Of a stretch of 39,195 nucleotides of DNA, positions 20,778 through 30,988 are shown one piece after another (position 1 is the first letter of the stretch; every line of letters begins with the position of its first letter). The notes under the pieces were generated by a model. That model saw nothing but the letters and a program-made list of their open reading frames with translations. It was not told the DNA's origin and did no database searches. The position numbers and the translations under genes were made by a program. The DNA is from a virus: the IMG/VR virus record IMGVR_UViG_3300049473_000032, positions 1 to 39,195 of that record; one strand, written 5' to 3'.

Positions 20778-21403
20778 TGAACCGGCTGGCCGCGATCCGG
20801 CTGTTCGACCAAGGCCTATCGATCACGCTCGAAAGTGGGGCGGCCGTTTCCATCCGGTCTCCAACTATTGAGTTGGTGGACCGGATAGGGCGCATGGCCG
20901 AACAGCCGATCGCGATCATCGAAGCCCTGACAGGTCTCCCACGAGAAAGCGTGCAGGAGCTGGACGCCGCTACAGTGATGGAGCTGCGCGACAAGGCGAT
21001 TGCCCTGTACCTGGCCGAGCATGACCGCCTTGCCGAAGTGATCGGAGGGCCGAGCAGGGGCGAAGACGGGCCAGAGTATGAGAAGGCCGAAGACAGCAAG
21101 GATGGCCTGGTCAGGGTGTCCCACGCGCTTGTCTCAAGAGGGCATGATCTGGCGGACATCGTTCACTACCCGCTCAGCATGCTGGGGACGTTGTGGCGAC
21201 AGACCAGGGAGGACATGGCCATGGATCGGGCTATCATGGCGAGAACCATCAGGATCGCTGTGTGGGGCGGGGATGATGCCTACGTGGACCTGATGACAGA
21301 CTTGTCCGGAGGTCTAGATGGCGGACCGGCTGCCACGAAGGATGATGACCCTGAGCAGGGGTGGTTCCGGCTCGCCGGAAAATGCGACTCACTGAAGAAA
21401 TGA
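20777..21403 (+). CDS. Tail assembly chaperone
   Basis: 208 aa from ATG 20777 (TGATG overlap). EQPIAIIEALTGLPRESVQE and MELRDKAIALYLAEHDRLAE resemble tail chaperones in which 'LtGl' precedes a conserved Asp-Leu stretch; HYPLSMLGTLWRQTREDMAM fits the second half. One uninterrupted gene: no slippery heptamer was found for the -1 frameshift used in lambda gpG/gpGT. Ends just before a terminator that separates it from the tape measure. Confidence 0.68.
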   Translation: MNRLAAIRLFDQGLSITLESGAAVSIRSPTIELVDRIGRMAEQPIAIIEALTGLPRESVQELDAATVMELRDKAIALYLAEHDRLAEVIGGPSRGEDGPEYEKAEDSKDGLVRVSHALVSRGHDLADIVHYPLSMLGTLWRQTREDMAMDRAIMARTIRIAVWGGDDAYVDLMTDLSGGLDGGPAATKDDDPEQGWFRLAGKCDSLKK

Positions 21404-21406
21404 ACG

Positions 21407-21427
21407 GCCCCAGATCGGGGCTTTTTT
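21407..21427 (+). terminator. Intrinsic terminator between tail chaperone and tape measure
   Basis: Stem GCCCC/GGGGC (5 bp), loop AGATC, then six T. The short stem suggests partial termination, which would lower tape measure expression relative to the tube. Confidence 0.7.
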
Positions 21428-21440
21428 ATTGGACATAGAC

Positions 21441-24400
21441 ATGGCCCAAGACCAGCAAATGAACATCATCGTGCGCATGGTCGATAATACGACCAGCGCA
21501 CTGCGCGGCATCCTGGGCCAGTTTGGTAGCCTGAAAACGGAGGCGACGGCAGCCGGTGCTGCGGTGGACCGTCTCCCGCGCAAGGTCAGCTCGGTCACCG
21601 GCGCGCTGGCCGGCATGGCCGCCAAGGGCGCGCTGGCAGTCGCTGGGTTCCTCGGCCTGACATCTGCCATATCCGGACTGATCGGCGCCGTGCGAGAAGG
21701 CATCGCCGGATTCGCGGCATTCGATGACGCCATTCGCGAGGCTGGGGCCAAGGCCAACGCCACGACCGAGGACATGAAGGCGATGCGCGCCCAGGCGGCG
21801 GAGCTGGGCGAGACCACCAGCTTCTCAGCCTCTCAGGCAGCTGAGGGCATGACTTACCTAGCCATGGCCGGGCTCGATGCCCAGGAGGTCATGGCCGCGA
21901 TGCCTGGCGTGCTGAAGCTGGCCGCCGCCGAACATATGGAGCTGGCCCGGGCGGCTGACATCGCCACCAACATCATGTCGCAGACCGGGCAGGGCGTGGA
22001 GGACTTAAGCCACATCCTCGACACCCTGGCCTATGCATCATCGAACTCGAACACCAATATCGAGGGCTTGGGTCTGGCCATGCAGTACGCCGGCGGTCTG
22101 GCCACCGGAGCGAACCAAACCTTCGAGGAGACGGCTGCGGTCCTGGCCGTCCTTGCTGATGCAGGCGTCCGTGGGGAGCGGGCAGGTACGGCGCTTCGCG
22201 GCGCTTTCACTCAGCTCCTTCATGGGACGAAGGAACAGACGGAGGCGCTTGACGCTCTTGGGGTTTCGATCACGGATTCGCTCGGTGCCATGCGGCCGAT
22301 GGGCGACATCCTGCGGGACCTGGCCATGGCCGGGGCAGACGCTGGCGACATGGTGGCGATCTTCGGGTCAGAGGCGGGCGCCCAACTCGCCAACACCATG
22401 ACTAAGTCAATTCAGCGGCTGGACGAATTCCGCAATGGAATCGAGCTTGCTGGGGGGACTGCTGAGCGTCTCGCTGACCAGATGGAGGCAGGGCTTGGCG
22501 GCGAGGTCCGGAGACTGAATTCCCTTTGGGAGTCATTCACCAACACCCTCGGCGAGGACTTCGGGGCGCCCATCGTATCTGGGCTTTCAAGCGTGGTGGA
22601 TGGCCTGAAGGAGGCCTACAAGTACACCAAGGACTGGGGGGGCTATTGGGCGACCACCTTTGCCTCCGGGCTTCTCGCCGTCAACTGGGCTACCGTAGCC
22701 GGTGGGATCGGCACGGTCACCACGGCGGCGATCACGGCAGCAGGGGCATTGAGAACCTTCGGCGCGGCAATGCTGTGGGTGGTGACGAAGCCTGTGCAGG
22801 CGCTGCTTGTCGGGCTGCTGTCTGTCCGGTTCGCGTTGTCGGCGATCAACCCCCTGGCCGCTGTGTTGACCGCAGCGGCTGCGGCCATCGGGTACGTCAG
22901 GTATAGGCTGAACGAATCCAATATCGCATACGAAGCGACTGGCAAGCTGTTGGAGCAGGCGCGGCAAAAGGTGGACGAACTGGCGAAGGCCGCGCCCGAG
23001 GCCGCGCGCGCCGTGCGCGATCTTGCCAGCGGGAACCGCGAGGCCACCCAGTCGGCCATGGACCTGGTGAGCGCTGGCGGTGAACTTGGATCGGCGCTGG
23101 ACCGCATCGCTAAGGGGCATGTCTCCGCCGCTCAGGAATACGCAGATGCGCAGGCCGCACAGAGGCAGGCGATGGATCAGCTGCGGGGAGCGGCGAAGGG
23201 AAGCGACGCGGCCATTGAGCTGGAGGCGGTCGTTAAGCAAAAGCAGGCGCTTGCGGAGGCGCTTCGTGGCCTGGTCAGCGACGAGAAGGCATGGGAGGAT
23301 GCCTTGTCGCGGACGCTGGAGGTGGCGAAGGAGTACGGCGGTGAGATCGTGAAAACCGTCCAGCGCATCGCCGATGGGGAAGTGACGGCGGCGGCCACGG
23401 CGGAGCGGCTGCGGGAGGCTGGATCACCATTTGCTGACCGGATGGCTGAGCTTGCGAAGTTGGAAATTTCCCGAGCTGAAATCGAGAAGAAAGCGGCCAG
23501 CGTCAGGGCGAAGGTCCGGGAGCAGACGATTGAACAGCTCAAGGCTCAGCATCAGTTGCTGGCCAGGGAGGCCATCGACCTTGAGCGGTCAAACAGTTTC
23601 ATCGGAGAGAACAACGGGAAATTGGCGGGAAACGTGGCGCAAAGGAAACGCATCCTTGAGGCAATAGTAGGCATGCGTGAGGCTGGGCGCGCGGAGATGG
23701 AGGAGCAGAAGGCAGCCCAGGAAGTTGAGCGTGAGCGAGCGTTGCAGGCGCGGGAGCGGGCACAGATTGCCAGGGTGGCGAGAGAGGACGCGGCCAAGGC
23801 AGCGGAGCAGTCTATCAAGACCTACGAGGACGAGGCGAAGGCGATAGAACGCGCGATGGACCTGCGCCAGAAAGCCCTTGACACCCTGCTTGGCAGTGGC
23901 CTGATTTCCGAGAAGCAGCATGTCGCCAAAATCGCTGACCTGAACGAGGAGAAGTACCAACAGCTCGAAGACCTGGCCAGCAGGCACGCCGCCACGGTCA
24001 AGGCTGGGCTCGGTGAAGAGTCCAAGGAATACCGAGAGGCGTCGGCGGAAGTTGTCCGGATAGCGACCGACCGCGCGCAGGCTCGCATGGACGCGGCGAC
24101 CCGGGCTTCAGATTGGGTGAAGGGAAAGCTAAAGGAGGAGCAAGACGAGCTTAAGCGTCTCAGGAAAGAGGCCGAGGACGAGCACAAGCGCAGCGCGGAT
24201 GTGATCCAGTCCATCGACGACGCCATCCGCGACAAGCGGCGCCAAGGCATGGACGAGGAGGCTCAACAGCAGGACATTCTGACCGAGGCCAGAGAGAAGG
24301 CGGCGCAGGCGCGGAAGGCGTTGGACGAGGGGAACGCCAGCGCGGCCCGCGACCTGGCGCAAGAGGCGGCGTCGGTCTTCCAACAAGTGAAGGACATCAA

Positions 24401-25739
24401 CACGTCGGTGAAGGGGCTAGAGGGCGTGCGTAAGATCGCCACGGAAGCCGCGGCGGCCATCGACAAGCAGCAGCAGGCGCTTATCGACGCTCAGGAAGCA
24501 CAGGTTCGCGCGGTGGAAAACCTCCAGCGCCAGATCCAGACCTATATCGGGCGCCTGATCGAGGCCATCCAGAGCTTCGAGCGCGCGGTCCAGGGCGCGG
24601 GGCCGAAGGTGGTTGGGGTGGAAGCTGACACCAGCCAGGCGAAGGCCGACATCCAGGACCTGACCAGGGAGGAGGAGAAGCACATACGAGCCAGGCTCGA
24701 TGCAGAGGAGGCCAGGCGCACGGAGCTGGAAATCACGCGCGACGGCAACAAAACCATCATCACCCACGCCAACACCCAGCCCTTTGATTCAGCCCTCCAG
24801 ATGATCACCTCCCAGGACGGGACGAAGACTATCCATACCATCGCCGAGCATGGGGCTTTCGATACCGATCTGGCCGTGATCCAGGAGGATGGGCATAAGC
24901 GCATCATCACCGAAGCGGACACGGGTGAGGCGGATAAGGACCTGGAGGGCGTGACGGCCGAGGAGCGTGCGGCGCCGATCATCGCCATGGCCGACACTCA
25001 GCAGGCGGTGGGCGAACTGGATGCGGTCGCCGCCGCCGGCCGGCAGGCTAACATCGTTGCCACCTCGACGGGAGAGCCAGCCCGTGGGAAAATCGCTGAG
25101 ATCGCTGGGCGAGATTGGCGCGCGACGATCAAGATCGATACGCCGAACTACGCGAAGGTCATGTCGGCCTTCAATAGGCTGACGGTTACCGGGCACAAGA
25201 CGATCCTGATCCACTACCGTACAGCGGCGAACGCCGGCGGCCCGGTCCTGCCAGTCGGGCTCAACGGTGGCGGGTCGGCGCCGCATCCTCAAGGCCAGCT
25301 TCCTGGGTACGGCACACGCGACACCGTGCCAGCGATCCTGACCCCTGGCGAGTTCATCACCCGGGCGCCAGCCACCAAGGCAATCAGCAGTGTTGCCCCC
25401 GGGCTCCTTGACGCCATGAACCGCGTCAGCACAACCGGGGACGCGCGGGCGCTTCTGGACAAGATGCGGTTTGACTTCCCTGAGCCGTCGCGGCCATCGA
25501 TCAGTGGCTTCAACCAGGGCGGCATTGTGGGTGGAGGACAGGACTTGGTGCAGCGACTGGCGGGAGGGAAGGGCGGAGACATCCATATCAGCCAGGCGCC
25601 TATCAGCGTTGAAGTCCACCAGCAACCTGGCGCCGACGCTAGGCAGATGGGTGACGCGGTGGCGCGGGCCGTGGCCGATGCGGTTGACAGGAACACAGCC
25701 GGGCTCAGAACCGCGATAAGAGAGGCCGCCCGTGGGTAA
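21441..25739 (+). CDS. Tail tape measure protein (TP901 type)
   Basis: 1432 aa from ATG 21441 (GGA upstream; a TTG at 21429 lies in the terminator tail). Residues about 80-270 are the TP901-type core (TSFSASQAAEGMTYLAMAGL, DIATNIMSQTGQGVEDLSHI). Hydrophobic segments near residues 415-485 are the usual membrane-insertion region. Long Ala/Glu/Arg-rich coiled coils run from about 490 to 1060. A repeat-like Asp/Thr segment (VVGVEADTSQAKADIQ, IITHANTQPFDSAL, IITEADTGEADKDL) precedes GYGTRDTVPAILTPGEFITR, a typical tape measure ending. It sets tail length, about 215 nm at 0.15 nm per residue, and helps DNA entry. Confidence 0.95.
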   Translation: MAQDQQMNIIVRMVDNTTSALRGILGQFGSLKTEATAAGAAVDRLPRKVSSVTGALAGMAAKGALAVAGFLGLTSAISGLIGAVREGIAGFAAFDDAIREAGAKANATTEDMKAMRAQAAELGETTSFSASQAAEGMTYLAMAGLDAQEVMAAMPGVLKLAAAEHMELARAADIATNIMSQTGQGVEDLSHILDTLAYASSNSNTNIEGLGLAMQYAGGLATGANQTFEETAAVLAVLADAGVRGERAGTALRGAFTQLLHGTKEQTEALDALGVSITDSLGAMRPMGDILRDLAMAGADAGDMVAIFGSEAGAQLANTMTKSIQRLDEFRNGIELAGGTAERLADQMEAGLGGEVRRLNSLWESFTNTLGEDFGAPIVSGLSSVVDGLKEAYKYTKDWGGYWATTFASGLLAVNWATVAGGIGTVTTAAITAAGALRTFGAAMLWVVTKPVQALLVGLLSVRFALSAINPLAAVLTAAAAAIGYVRYRLNESNIAYEATGKLLEQARQKVDELAKAAPEAARAVRDLASGNREATQSAMDLVSAGGELGSALDRIAKGHVSAAQEYADAQAAQRQAMDQLRGAAKGSDAAIELEAVVKQKQALAEALRGLVSDEKAWEDALSRTLEVAKEYGGEIVKTVQRIADGEVTAAATAERLREAGSPFADRMAELAKLEISRAEIEKKAASVRAKVREQTIEQLKAQHQLLAREAIDLERSNSFIGENNGKLAGNVAQRKRILEAIVGMREAGRAEMEEQKAAQEVERERALQARERAQIARVAREDAAKAAEQSIKTYEDEAKAIERAMDLRQKALDTLLGSGLISEKQHVAKIADLNEEKYQQLEDLASRHAATVKAGLGEESKEYREASAEVVRIATDRAQARMDAATRASDWVKGKLKEEQDELKRLRKEAEDEHKRSADVIQSIDDAIRDKRRQGMDEEAQQQDILTEAREKAAQARKALDEGNASAARDLAQEAASVFQQVKDINTSVKGLEGVRKIATEAAAAIDKQQQALIDAQEAQVRAVENLQRQIQTYIGRLIEAIQSFERAVQGAGPKVVGVEADTSQAKADIQDLTREEEKHIRARLDAEEARRTELEITRDGNKTIITHANTQPFDSALQMITSQDGTKTIHTIAEHGAFDTDLAVIQEDGHKRIITEADTGEADKDLEGVTAEERAAPIIAMADTQQAVGELDAVAAAGRQANIVATSTGEPARGKIAEIAGRDWRATIKIDTPNYAKVMSAFNRLTVTGHKTILIHYRTAANAGGPVLPVGLNGGGSAPHPQGQLPGYGTRDTVPAILTPGEFITRAPATKAISSVAPGLLDAMNRVSTTGDARALLDKMRFDFPEPSRPSISGFNQGGIVGGGQDLVQRLAGGKGGDIHISQAPISVEVHQQPGADARQMGDAVARAVADAVDRNTAGLRTAIREAARG

Positions 25740-26505
25740 ATTTCGCTACTGCACAGAAGACGTTTGCGCAGGGGCCGATGTGGTTGTGGTCGGGCTCACC
25801 GAAGACGAGGAGTCTCCGGCGGAAAACCTGACGGACGGGCAGCCGTGGAACCCCGCGCGGTTCACCGGCACATCCGGCTCGCTGTCCGTGGCCGTCGATG
25901 CCGACGTGGATTTCGTCCTGGTCCACCATCACAACTTGTCCGCGACCGGCACGCTCTCGGTCTCCATCAACGGCGGCGCCGCCGAGCCCATGAGCACAGC
26001 CGGCTACGGCTTCATCGCCTATCTGGACACCGTGGCGGCGACCAGTATCCGGGTGGATGTGTCAGATCCAGATCGGACCGCGCCGCTACGCCTCGGTGGT
26101 CTCTATGCCGGCACCTTGATCCAACCATCCAGGGACCATGCATGGGACTGGCGGGAGACGGTAAGCGTGACGGAGAGGCGGCATGCACTGGATGGCGGCG
26201 GGGAGCGGCGTCTCCCTATCGGCGAGAGGGTCGAGTATGAGCTGACATGGGGCGACATGACGGACGCTGACCAGGGCGACGTGACCGCCTTCGTCCGCGC
26301 GGCGCAGCGCACCGAAGTTCCATTCGTGGCCATCATCGGGGACATCCCCAGGGTGGTGTCGATCAGCGGCGGCGCCCAGTTCATCCGGGTATTCGCGGTC
26401 GCGGGTTTCGAAGCGCACCCACGGGACGACTACCCAGTCCCGCGCACGCATGCGTCAAGCGCTGTTAGGCTCATTGAAGCTGGAATCGGGATCGATCTCG
26501 CATGA
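25732..26505 (+). CDS. Distal tail protein-like, 257 aa
   Basis: GTG 25732 overlaps the tape measure end by eight bases. Beta-sandwich-like (SLSVAVDADVDFVLVHHHNL, GTLSVSING), then a C-terminal part with VEYELTWGDMTDADQGDVTA. Placed where siphophages have the distal tail (Dit) protein, the hub that links tube and fibres. The motif evidence is weak; the assignment is by order and fold impression. Confidence 0.55.
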   Translation: MGKFRYCTEDVCAGADVVVVGLTEDEESPAENLTDGQPWNPARFTGTSGSLSVAVDADVDFVLVHHHNLSATGTLSVSINGGAAEPMSTAGYGFIAYLDTVAATSIRVDVSDPDRTAPLRLGGLYAGTLIQPSRDHAWDWRETVSVTERRHALDGGGERRLPIGERVEYELTWGDMTDADQGDVTAFVRAAQRTEVPFVAIIGDIPRVVSISGGAQFIRVFAVAGFEAHPRDDYPVPRTHASSAVRLIEAGIGIDLA

Positions 26506-27101
26506 AAGTCTACACCACCACCGTCGAGCTGACCGCAGTGGACGGCGCCATCTACCGGTGGGCAAGCCATCCTGTAACGACCGGTGGGGCTTTCTTCCCC
26601 GGTGGTTTGATCCGGAAAGGCTCGGTCAGCCGCGACACCTCAGACCCAGGCAGCGCCATGGTGACGTCGAGCTATGGCTGCACGGTGTCAGACCTGGGAG
26701 GGATCATCACCGATCCGGATACCCTTGATGGCGGCGGGTTGATCGTCAAGCTGCTGACAGTCGAGCAGGCGGAGCGCTCGATTGACTTGGTCTACAGCGA
26801 AGACGGCCAGGCGGTCAACTCCGATGACGGCACGCTGGTGCAGCGCGGGCTCGACCTGGACGGACAGGACACATTGTTGCACGAGCGGAGGATCTTCACC
26901 GGTCTCGTGGTCAGCACCGAGCTTGCCGATGGGCAGGTGATGATCGGCGCCCGGTCCATGGATCATGCCTGGCGCGGTAGGCGGTTCGTCACGACCATCA
27001 CCAGGGAGAGGTTCCCGAACGCAGCTGAGTCCGCCATCGGCTCGGTTGGCCCGATCATCTATGGGACGGTGGACGCCACCGCATCGGAGGCGGCGGAATG
27101 A
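26502..27101 (+). CDS. Tail hub protein, N-terminal-like portion
   Basis: 199 aa, ATGA overlaps at both ends. The pattern of alternating strands (YTTTVELTAVDGAIYRWASH, FFPGGLIRKGSVSRDTSDPG) leading to SAIGSVGPIIYG resembles the front half of siphophage hub or DUF2163-like tail proteins, in which the PxxYG element marks the boundary before the next hub domain. Here the gene ends shortly after PIIYG, and the continuation appears to be in the C-terminus of the next gene and in 30985-31428. The hub role is inferred. Confidence 0.5.
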   Translation: MKVYTTTVELTAVDGAIYRWASHPVTTGGAFFPGGLIRKGSVSRDTSDPGSAMVTSSYGCTVSDLGGIITDPDTLDGGGLIVKLLTVEQAERSIDLVYSEDGQAVNSDDGTLVQRGLDLDGQDTLLHERRIFTGLVVSTELADGQVMIGARSMDHAWRGRRFVTTITRERFPNAAESAIGSVGPIIYGTVDATASEAAE

Positions 27102-30100
27102 AGGCTCGCGTCAACATCGAGGCGACAGATGACACCCGCGTTACCGCCACGTCCGCCGACTACTCCAGCGGCAGGCTGGCAGATGCCATCGTGGGGGACA
27201 CGGCGCGCGTATGCCTGACCTTCGATGGGTGGGGGTCGCGCATCCCCTGGGGCGCTCTCGATCCGGATGACGTAGACGTCTACCTCTATGTCCACGGGTA
27301 TCTGTCAGACGGCGCCGCGGTATCGGTCTACGAGTCCACGCACGCCGACGAGCCCACGGAGGCGGACTTCGGCGCCTACACAGGGTCGGCCCTTGATGCC
27401 GTCACGTGGGAGGTGGAATGGAATCGCTTCAGCCTCCCGTCCGACTGGGTGCGCGAGCGCATCATGGCCGAAGAATCCATCAAGCTGATGCTGCGGTCAA
27501 CCACCGGCACCAGCGGCATGGTTTTCCTGGAAGACTCCGGATCGAATCGGCCACATCTCCAAATCCGGTGGCGCCTACCGGTGCCCGCGCCACTGCCCCC
27601 GATCCGGGAGACGGACGCGGGATATGTGGCGGCGATCATCGCGCCCGGGGACGAACCGAACTGGGCGCGCGTCGAGGCGCGCATGCGTAGCGGCGCCGCG
27701 GTGGAGTATGACGAAACCCAGTACCTGGCCAACAACCCGGACGTGGCGGCGGCGGTGTCGGGCGGCGGGTACACGTCGGGATGGGATCACTATGTCCAGT
27801 GGGGCATCCCTGAAGGGCGGAACGCGGGAACGGTCGGTGACAGTGCTTGGCTGTCAGGCGTCCGCGTCCCTGCCGTCACCGTCGAGGGCTCCGAGTGGAC
27901 CGGGCGGGGGCCGCAATCCATCGTCCTGCCCATCAACGACACGGCAGGCACGGCAAACGTCCAGAAGTTCGTGGCCTTCGAGGGAGAGGGACGATTGGTT
28001 GTCCGGGCGTTCGCTGTCGGCGCAGATGGGACGACCGCCGTCGGGCCGAGCCTCGGCGCCTTGCTGGACTGGTGGCCCAAGCAGATCGCGGTGGAAATCG
28101 TGGTCAAGCAGGCGACGACGACGGGCGAGGCGATTGCGTTGCTCGCCTATTCCGTTGGTTCAGACATCAAGCTGGCCAGGGTCAGAATCACGAACGACTC
28201 GACGATCATCGATGGCACGGTGTCCATCGGCTCCAGCCTTTCGCAGTACGACCAACCGGCGGGCGCCAGCCGGACAATCGACCTGACCCTGATCGAGGAG
28301 GGCGTGTGCGCCTTGGTTTATGCGCGGGGCGATGGTGGGGCCAAGGGGTACTACCGGCGCGTGGTCGCTGACGCGGACACCTTCACGGTTGGGGATGAGG
28401 TGCTGGCGCTTGATCCATACGAAATGGGGGTAGTCGGCGCGCCTGACCATACGCACATGGCCATAATCGGCACATACAGTAATTACGGCATTGAGAACTG
28501 GAATTTTAGGCGTCCTATACTGTATTTGCCCTTATCGCATAAGCTGTTTTCGATCATTGTCCCACAAGGCGAGCAGTGGGAAATAAAGGTCAGCACTGAA
28601 TACGGGCACACGCATGCTCTCCCGGTTTATTCATGGGACGATGTGCCACATGATGAAGGCTATTTTATGTTAATCGGAGTGCCGCCAAGGATAAGGAAGG
28701 CTGGGACGGCATGGGTAGAGACTGAAGATGCTGAAGGTCATATGCATAGGCTGACTATCGAATGTGACCCAGAAATGAATATTCTAACAGACGATTATGG
28801 CGAGGGGTATACGTGGGGGCATTACCAGCACTACCGCAACTTTTGGGCAATGGCAGACACGAGGGATGCGTTTATTTTCAACGTGTGGGGTGCTGATCTT
28901 GGCATATGGGCTGGTTATGAATACGTTCCTGGCAATATAGGTCAGCCTGTTCTGACAGAGCCGGATGCGCCGCCGAGCACTGGCCTTGAGGTTGAATTGA
29001 GCGAGGAAAGCACGGCCGAACACCCCCTCGAAGAGTCATCCATCGACAACCTGTCCGCCGTCGTCGTCGAACACCCCACCCACGTCGGCAAGGCCATCAT
29101 GCTCGCCTACGGCCTGACCGATGGCGCCGACTCCATGGCCCAGGGCATGCGCATCGCGTGGGCCAAGCTGGATGGGGACGGGCTGGCCGATATGGTTCTG
29201 AACGACGGCAGCCAGCCGCTGAACACCGGATTCTACCCGAGCTTCACCAAGCTCGGCGACGGCATAGACGAGCGCGTGCTGATGCGGACCCGCTGCGGAG
29301 TCACCGGGGTGGAGCTGGCATGGGACGGCATCCATGTGACCGGCGCCATGCAGCTCGGGGACCCGGGGATTCATTACTCCCGCGCGGTGAAGGTGGACAA
29401 GTCAACCGCCATCGTCCCCTACCACAAGGTCGTTCTCGACGGCAGCAAGGCACTCTACCAGCAATGGATGGCGTGCGTGACCTTCGAGGCGGGCAAGGCC
29501 ACTCGCGGCATTTGTTCGTCGAGCAGCCAGTCACCAGCCATGGACCAGCTTGTGAAGAGGTGGGAAAAGCTGATCAAGGAAATCCAAGTCGGCGACGCGA
29601 GCGCGCCGTACTCGCCGCCAATCGTCTGCTCAGGGGACCGCCAGACTGGCGTGATCCTGTTCCACGACACTTTGAGCGCCATGCGGGTGCGCGGCGTGGT
29701 GCAGGACGATGCGGCCCATCTCTCAGAGGGCACCCATGTCCTGACTGGAGACGTTGCATGGGCTGGGTATCGTCGAGGTGATATCCAAGATGGGTCAGAG
29801 GTTGATCGACCGCTCATTGCGTTTGACAGCGGTCTAATTCCGGAGGAGGTCCTCCGCCAGGTGAGAACGGCGTCTCTCGTCCTGAGGTGGGTGACGGCAA
29901 TCGGCGGCGCCACTGTCCGGATGCATGTGGTGGCCAGCGAATGGTCGCCGTCAAAGGAATTGGAGGTGGGCGACTTCACTAGCTTCACGACGCCGAGTCT
30001 TGGGTTCGCAGACATACCGGTTGGTATGCACGAGTCTGTGGCAATTCAGCTCAACGAAACTGGGGCGGCATATGTCCGCGACAATCGGGGCAGAGTGTCG

Positions 30101-30988
30101 TTCATGTTGGTGCAGGGGCTGGCAGAACTGGAAGGCGGCGAGTTGCCGTTCGGCGAGTCGAGGATTTCCTTCTCAAGCGCCGATGCGGACGAGGAAGACC
30201 GGCCGACGCTTGAGCTTACCCCTCGCGTGACGCCGGCTGGCGTGGTCCACCGCGTACCGAAAGACGTGTGCAAAGACGTTGGGTGGGGCTGGTGGTCAGG
30301 GTTTTGCCATCCGGAGATGCCAGCCACCCAAGAGGCATGCTGTGCCGCCGGATTTGACTGGGTGAATGGGGCATGCGTGGACCTTTCGGTCTACGACCGG
30401 CATGACCAGGAGGAAGAGGCTGGTACGTTCTGGATCGGGGGCCGAGCCATGCGGCGTGATCTGGCTGGCGCCATCCCACTGGTCTGCATCGATGCCATCG
30501 AGAACAAGTGGCTGGTCGCCATGCATGCGTGCCACTCGGTGACCGCAGTCTTTGCCACCACGTCGGACCAGGACCGCGGACTTGTTGACCGGTGCGGCGG
30601 ATGGTCCTGGCAGGTTGAGGCGCACGAAGACGGCCTTGATGGGATGATCACCACCGTCACCATTGAGGAAGACCCGCCGGACCCTGAAGCCGGTGAGGTG
30701 CTGGTGAATGTCAAGGGCATGATCGATGGCGCGGGCGCCTTGATCGACTCACTCCCGGACGCCCTGGCCCACTTCGCCGAGAACTATTGGGGCGTGACTG
30801 ATCGCAACGATGCGTCCTTTGCCGCGGCGAAGGCCAGCATGGATAGCCGTGGCCTGAAGCTGGCTGGGGCGATCCTGGACGACGCCGACGCCCAGCGGGT
30901 GGCTGAGTCCATGGCTGGCGCCCACTATGTCGCGGTCTACTGTGACATGGATGGGCGCCTCACCATCCAGGAGCTTGGTGAGTCATGA
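27098..30988 (+). CDS. Large multidomain tail hub/adhesin protein
   Basis: 1296 aa. The N-terminus (about 40-165: VDVYLYVHGYLSDGAAVSVY, SIKLMLRSTTGTSGMVFLED) looks like a DNRLRE-type beta-sandwich; a second similar domain lies near 890-1040. Residues about 205-245 hold YLANNPDVAAAV with HYVQWGIPEGRN, a repeat seen in secreted calcium-binding and adhesin proteins. An AT-rich segment (residues about 450-625) has four H-x-H or H-x-x-H clusters (DHTHMA, GHTHA, GHMHR, HYQHY). After a Cys-rich patch near 1075-1095, the C-terminal 200 residues look like hub sequence (FWIGGRAMRR, ALAHFAENYWGVTD, YCDMDGRLTIQELG). It probably forms the tail tip that contacts the host. Confidence 0.6.
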   Translation: MKARVNIEATDDTRVTATSADYSSGRLADAIVGDTARVCLTFDGWGSRIPWGALDPDDVDVYLYVHGYLSDGAAVSVYESTHADEPTEADFGAYTGSALDAVTWEVEWNRFSLPSDWVRERIMAEESIKLMLRSTTGTSGMVFLEDSGSNRPHLQIRWRLPVPAPLPPIRETDAGYVAAIIAPGDEPNWARVEARMRSGAAVEYDETQYLANNPDVAAAVSGGGYTSGWDHYVQWGIPEGRNAGTVGDSAWLSGVRVPAVTVEGSEWTGRGPQSIVLPINDTAGTANVQKFVAFEGEGRLVVRAFAVGADGTTAVGPSLGALLDWWPKQIAVEIVVKQATTTGEAIALLAYSVGSDIKLARVRITNDSTIIDGTVSIGSSLSQYDQPAGASRTIDLTLIEEGVCALVYARGDGGAKGYYRRVVADADTFTVGDEVLALDPYEMGVVGAPDHTHMAIIGTYSNYGIENWNFRRPILYLPLSHKLFSIIVPQGEQWEIKVSTEYGHTHALPVYSWDDVPHDEGYFMLIGVPPRIRKAGTAWVETEDAEGHMHRLTIECDPEMNILTDDYGEGYTWGHYQHYRNFWAMADTRDAFIFNVWGADLGIWAGYEYVPGNIGQPVLTEPDAPPSTGLEVELSEESTAEHPLEESSIDNLSAVVVEHPTHVGKAIMLAYGLTDGADSMAQGMRIAWAKLDGDGLADMVLNDGSQPLNTGFYPSFTKLGDGIDERVLMRTRCGVTGVELAWDGIHVTGAMQLGDPGIHYSRAVKVDKSTAIVPYHKVVLDGSKALYQQWMACVTFEAGKATRGICSSSSQSPAMDQLVKRWEKLIKEIQVGDASAPYSPPIVCSGDRQTGVILFHDTLSAMRVRGVVQDDAAHLSEGTHVLTGDVAWAGYRRGDIQDGSEVDRPLIAFDSGLIPEEVLRQVRTASLVLRWVTAIGGATVRMHVVASEWSPSKELEVGDFTSFTTPSLGFADIPVGMHESVAIQLNETGAAYVRDNRGRVSFMLVQGLAELEGGELPFGESRISFSSADADEEDRPTLELTPRVTPAGVVHRVPKDVCKDVGWGWWSGFCHPEMPATQEACCAAGFDWVNGACVDLSVYDRHDQEEEAGTFWIGGRAMRRDLAGAIPLVCIDAIENKWLVAMHACHSVTAVFATTSDQDRGLVDRCGGWSWQVEAHEDGLDGMITTVTIEEDPPDPEAGEVLVNVKGMIDGAGALIDSLPDALAHFAENYWGVTDRNDASFAAAKASMDSRGLKLAGAILDDADAQRVAESMAGAHYVAVYCDMDGRLTIQELGES

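Noticed and set aside
21380-21441. -1 frameshift joining the tail chaperone to a second product
   Set aside because: No slippery heptamer seen, and a terminator lies directly after the stop.
24789-25625. 278-codon minus-strand frame opposite the tape measure
   Set aside because: Low-complexity Arg-rich translation and no start signal; the tape measure frame is certain.
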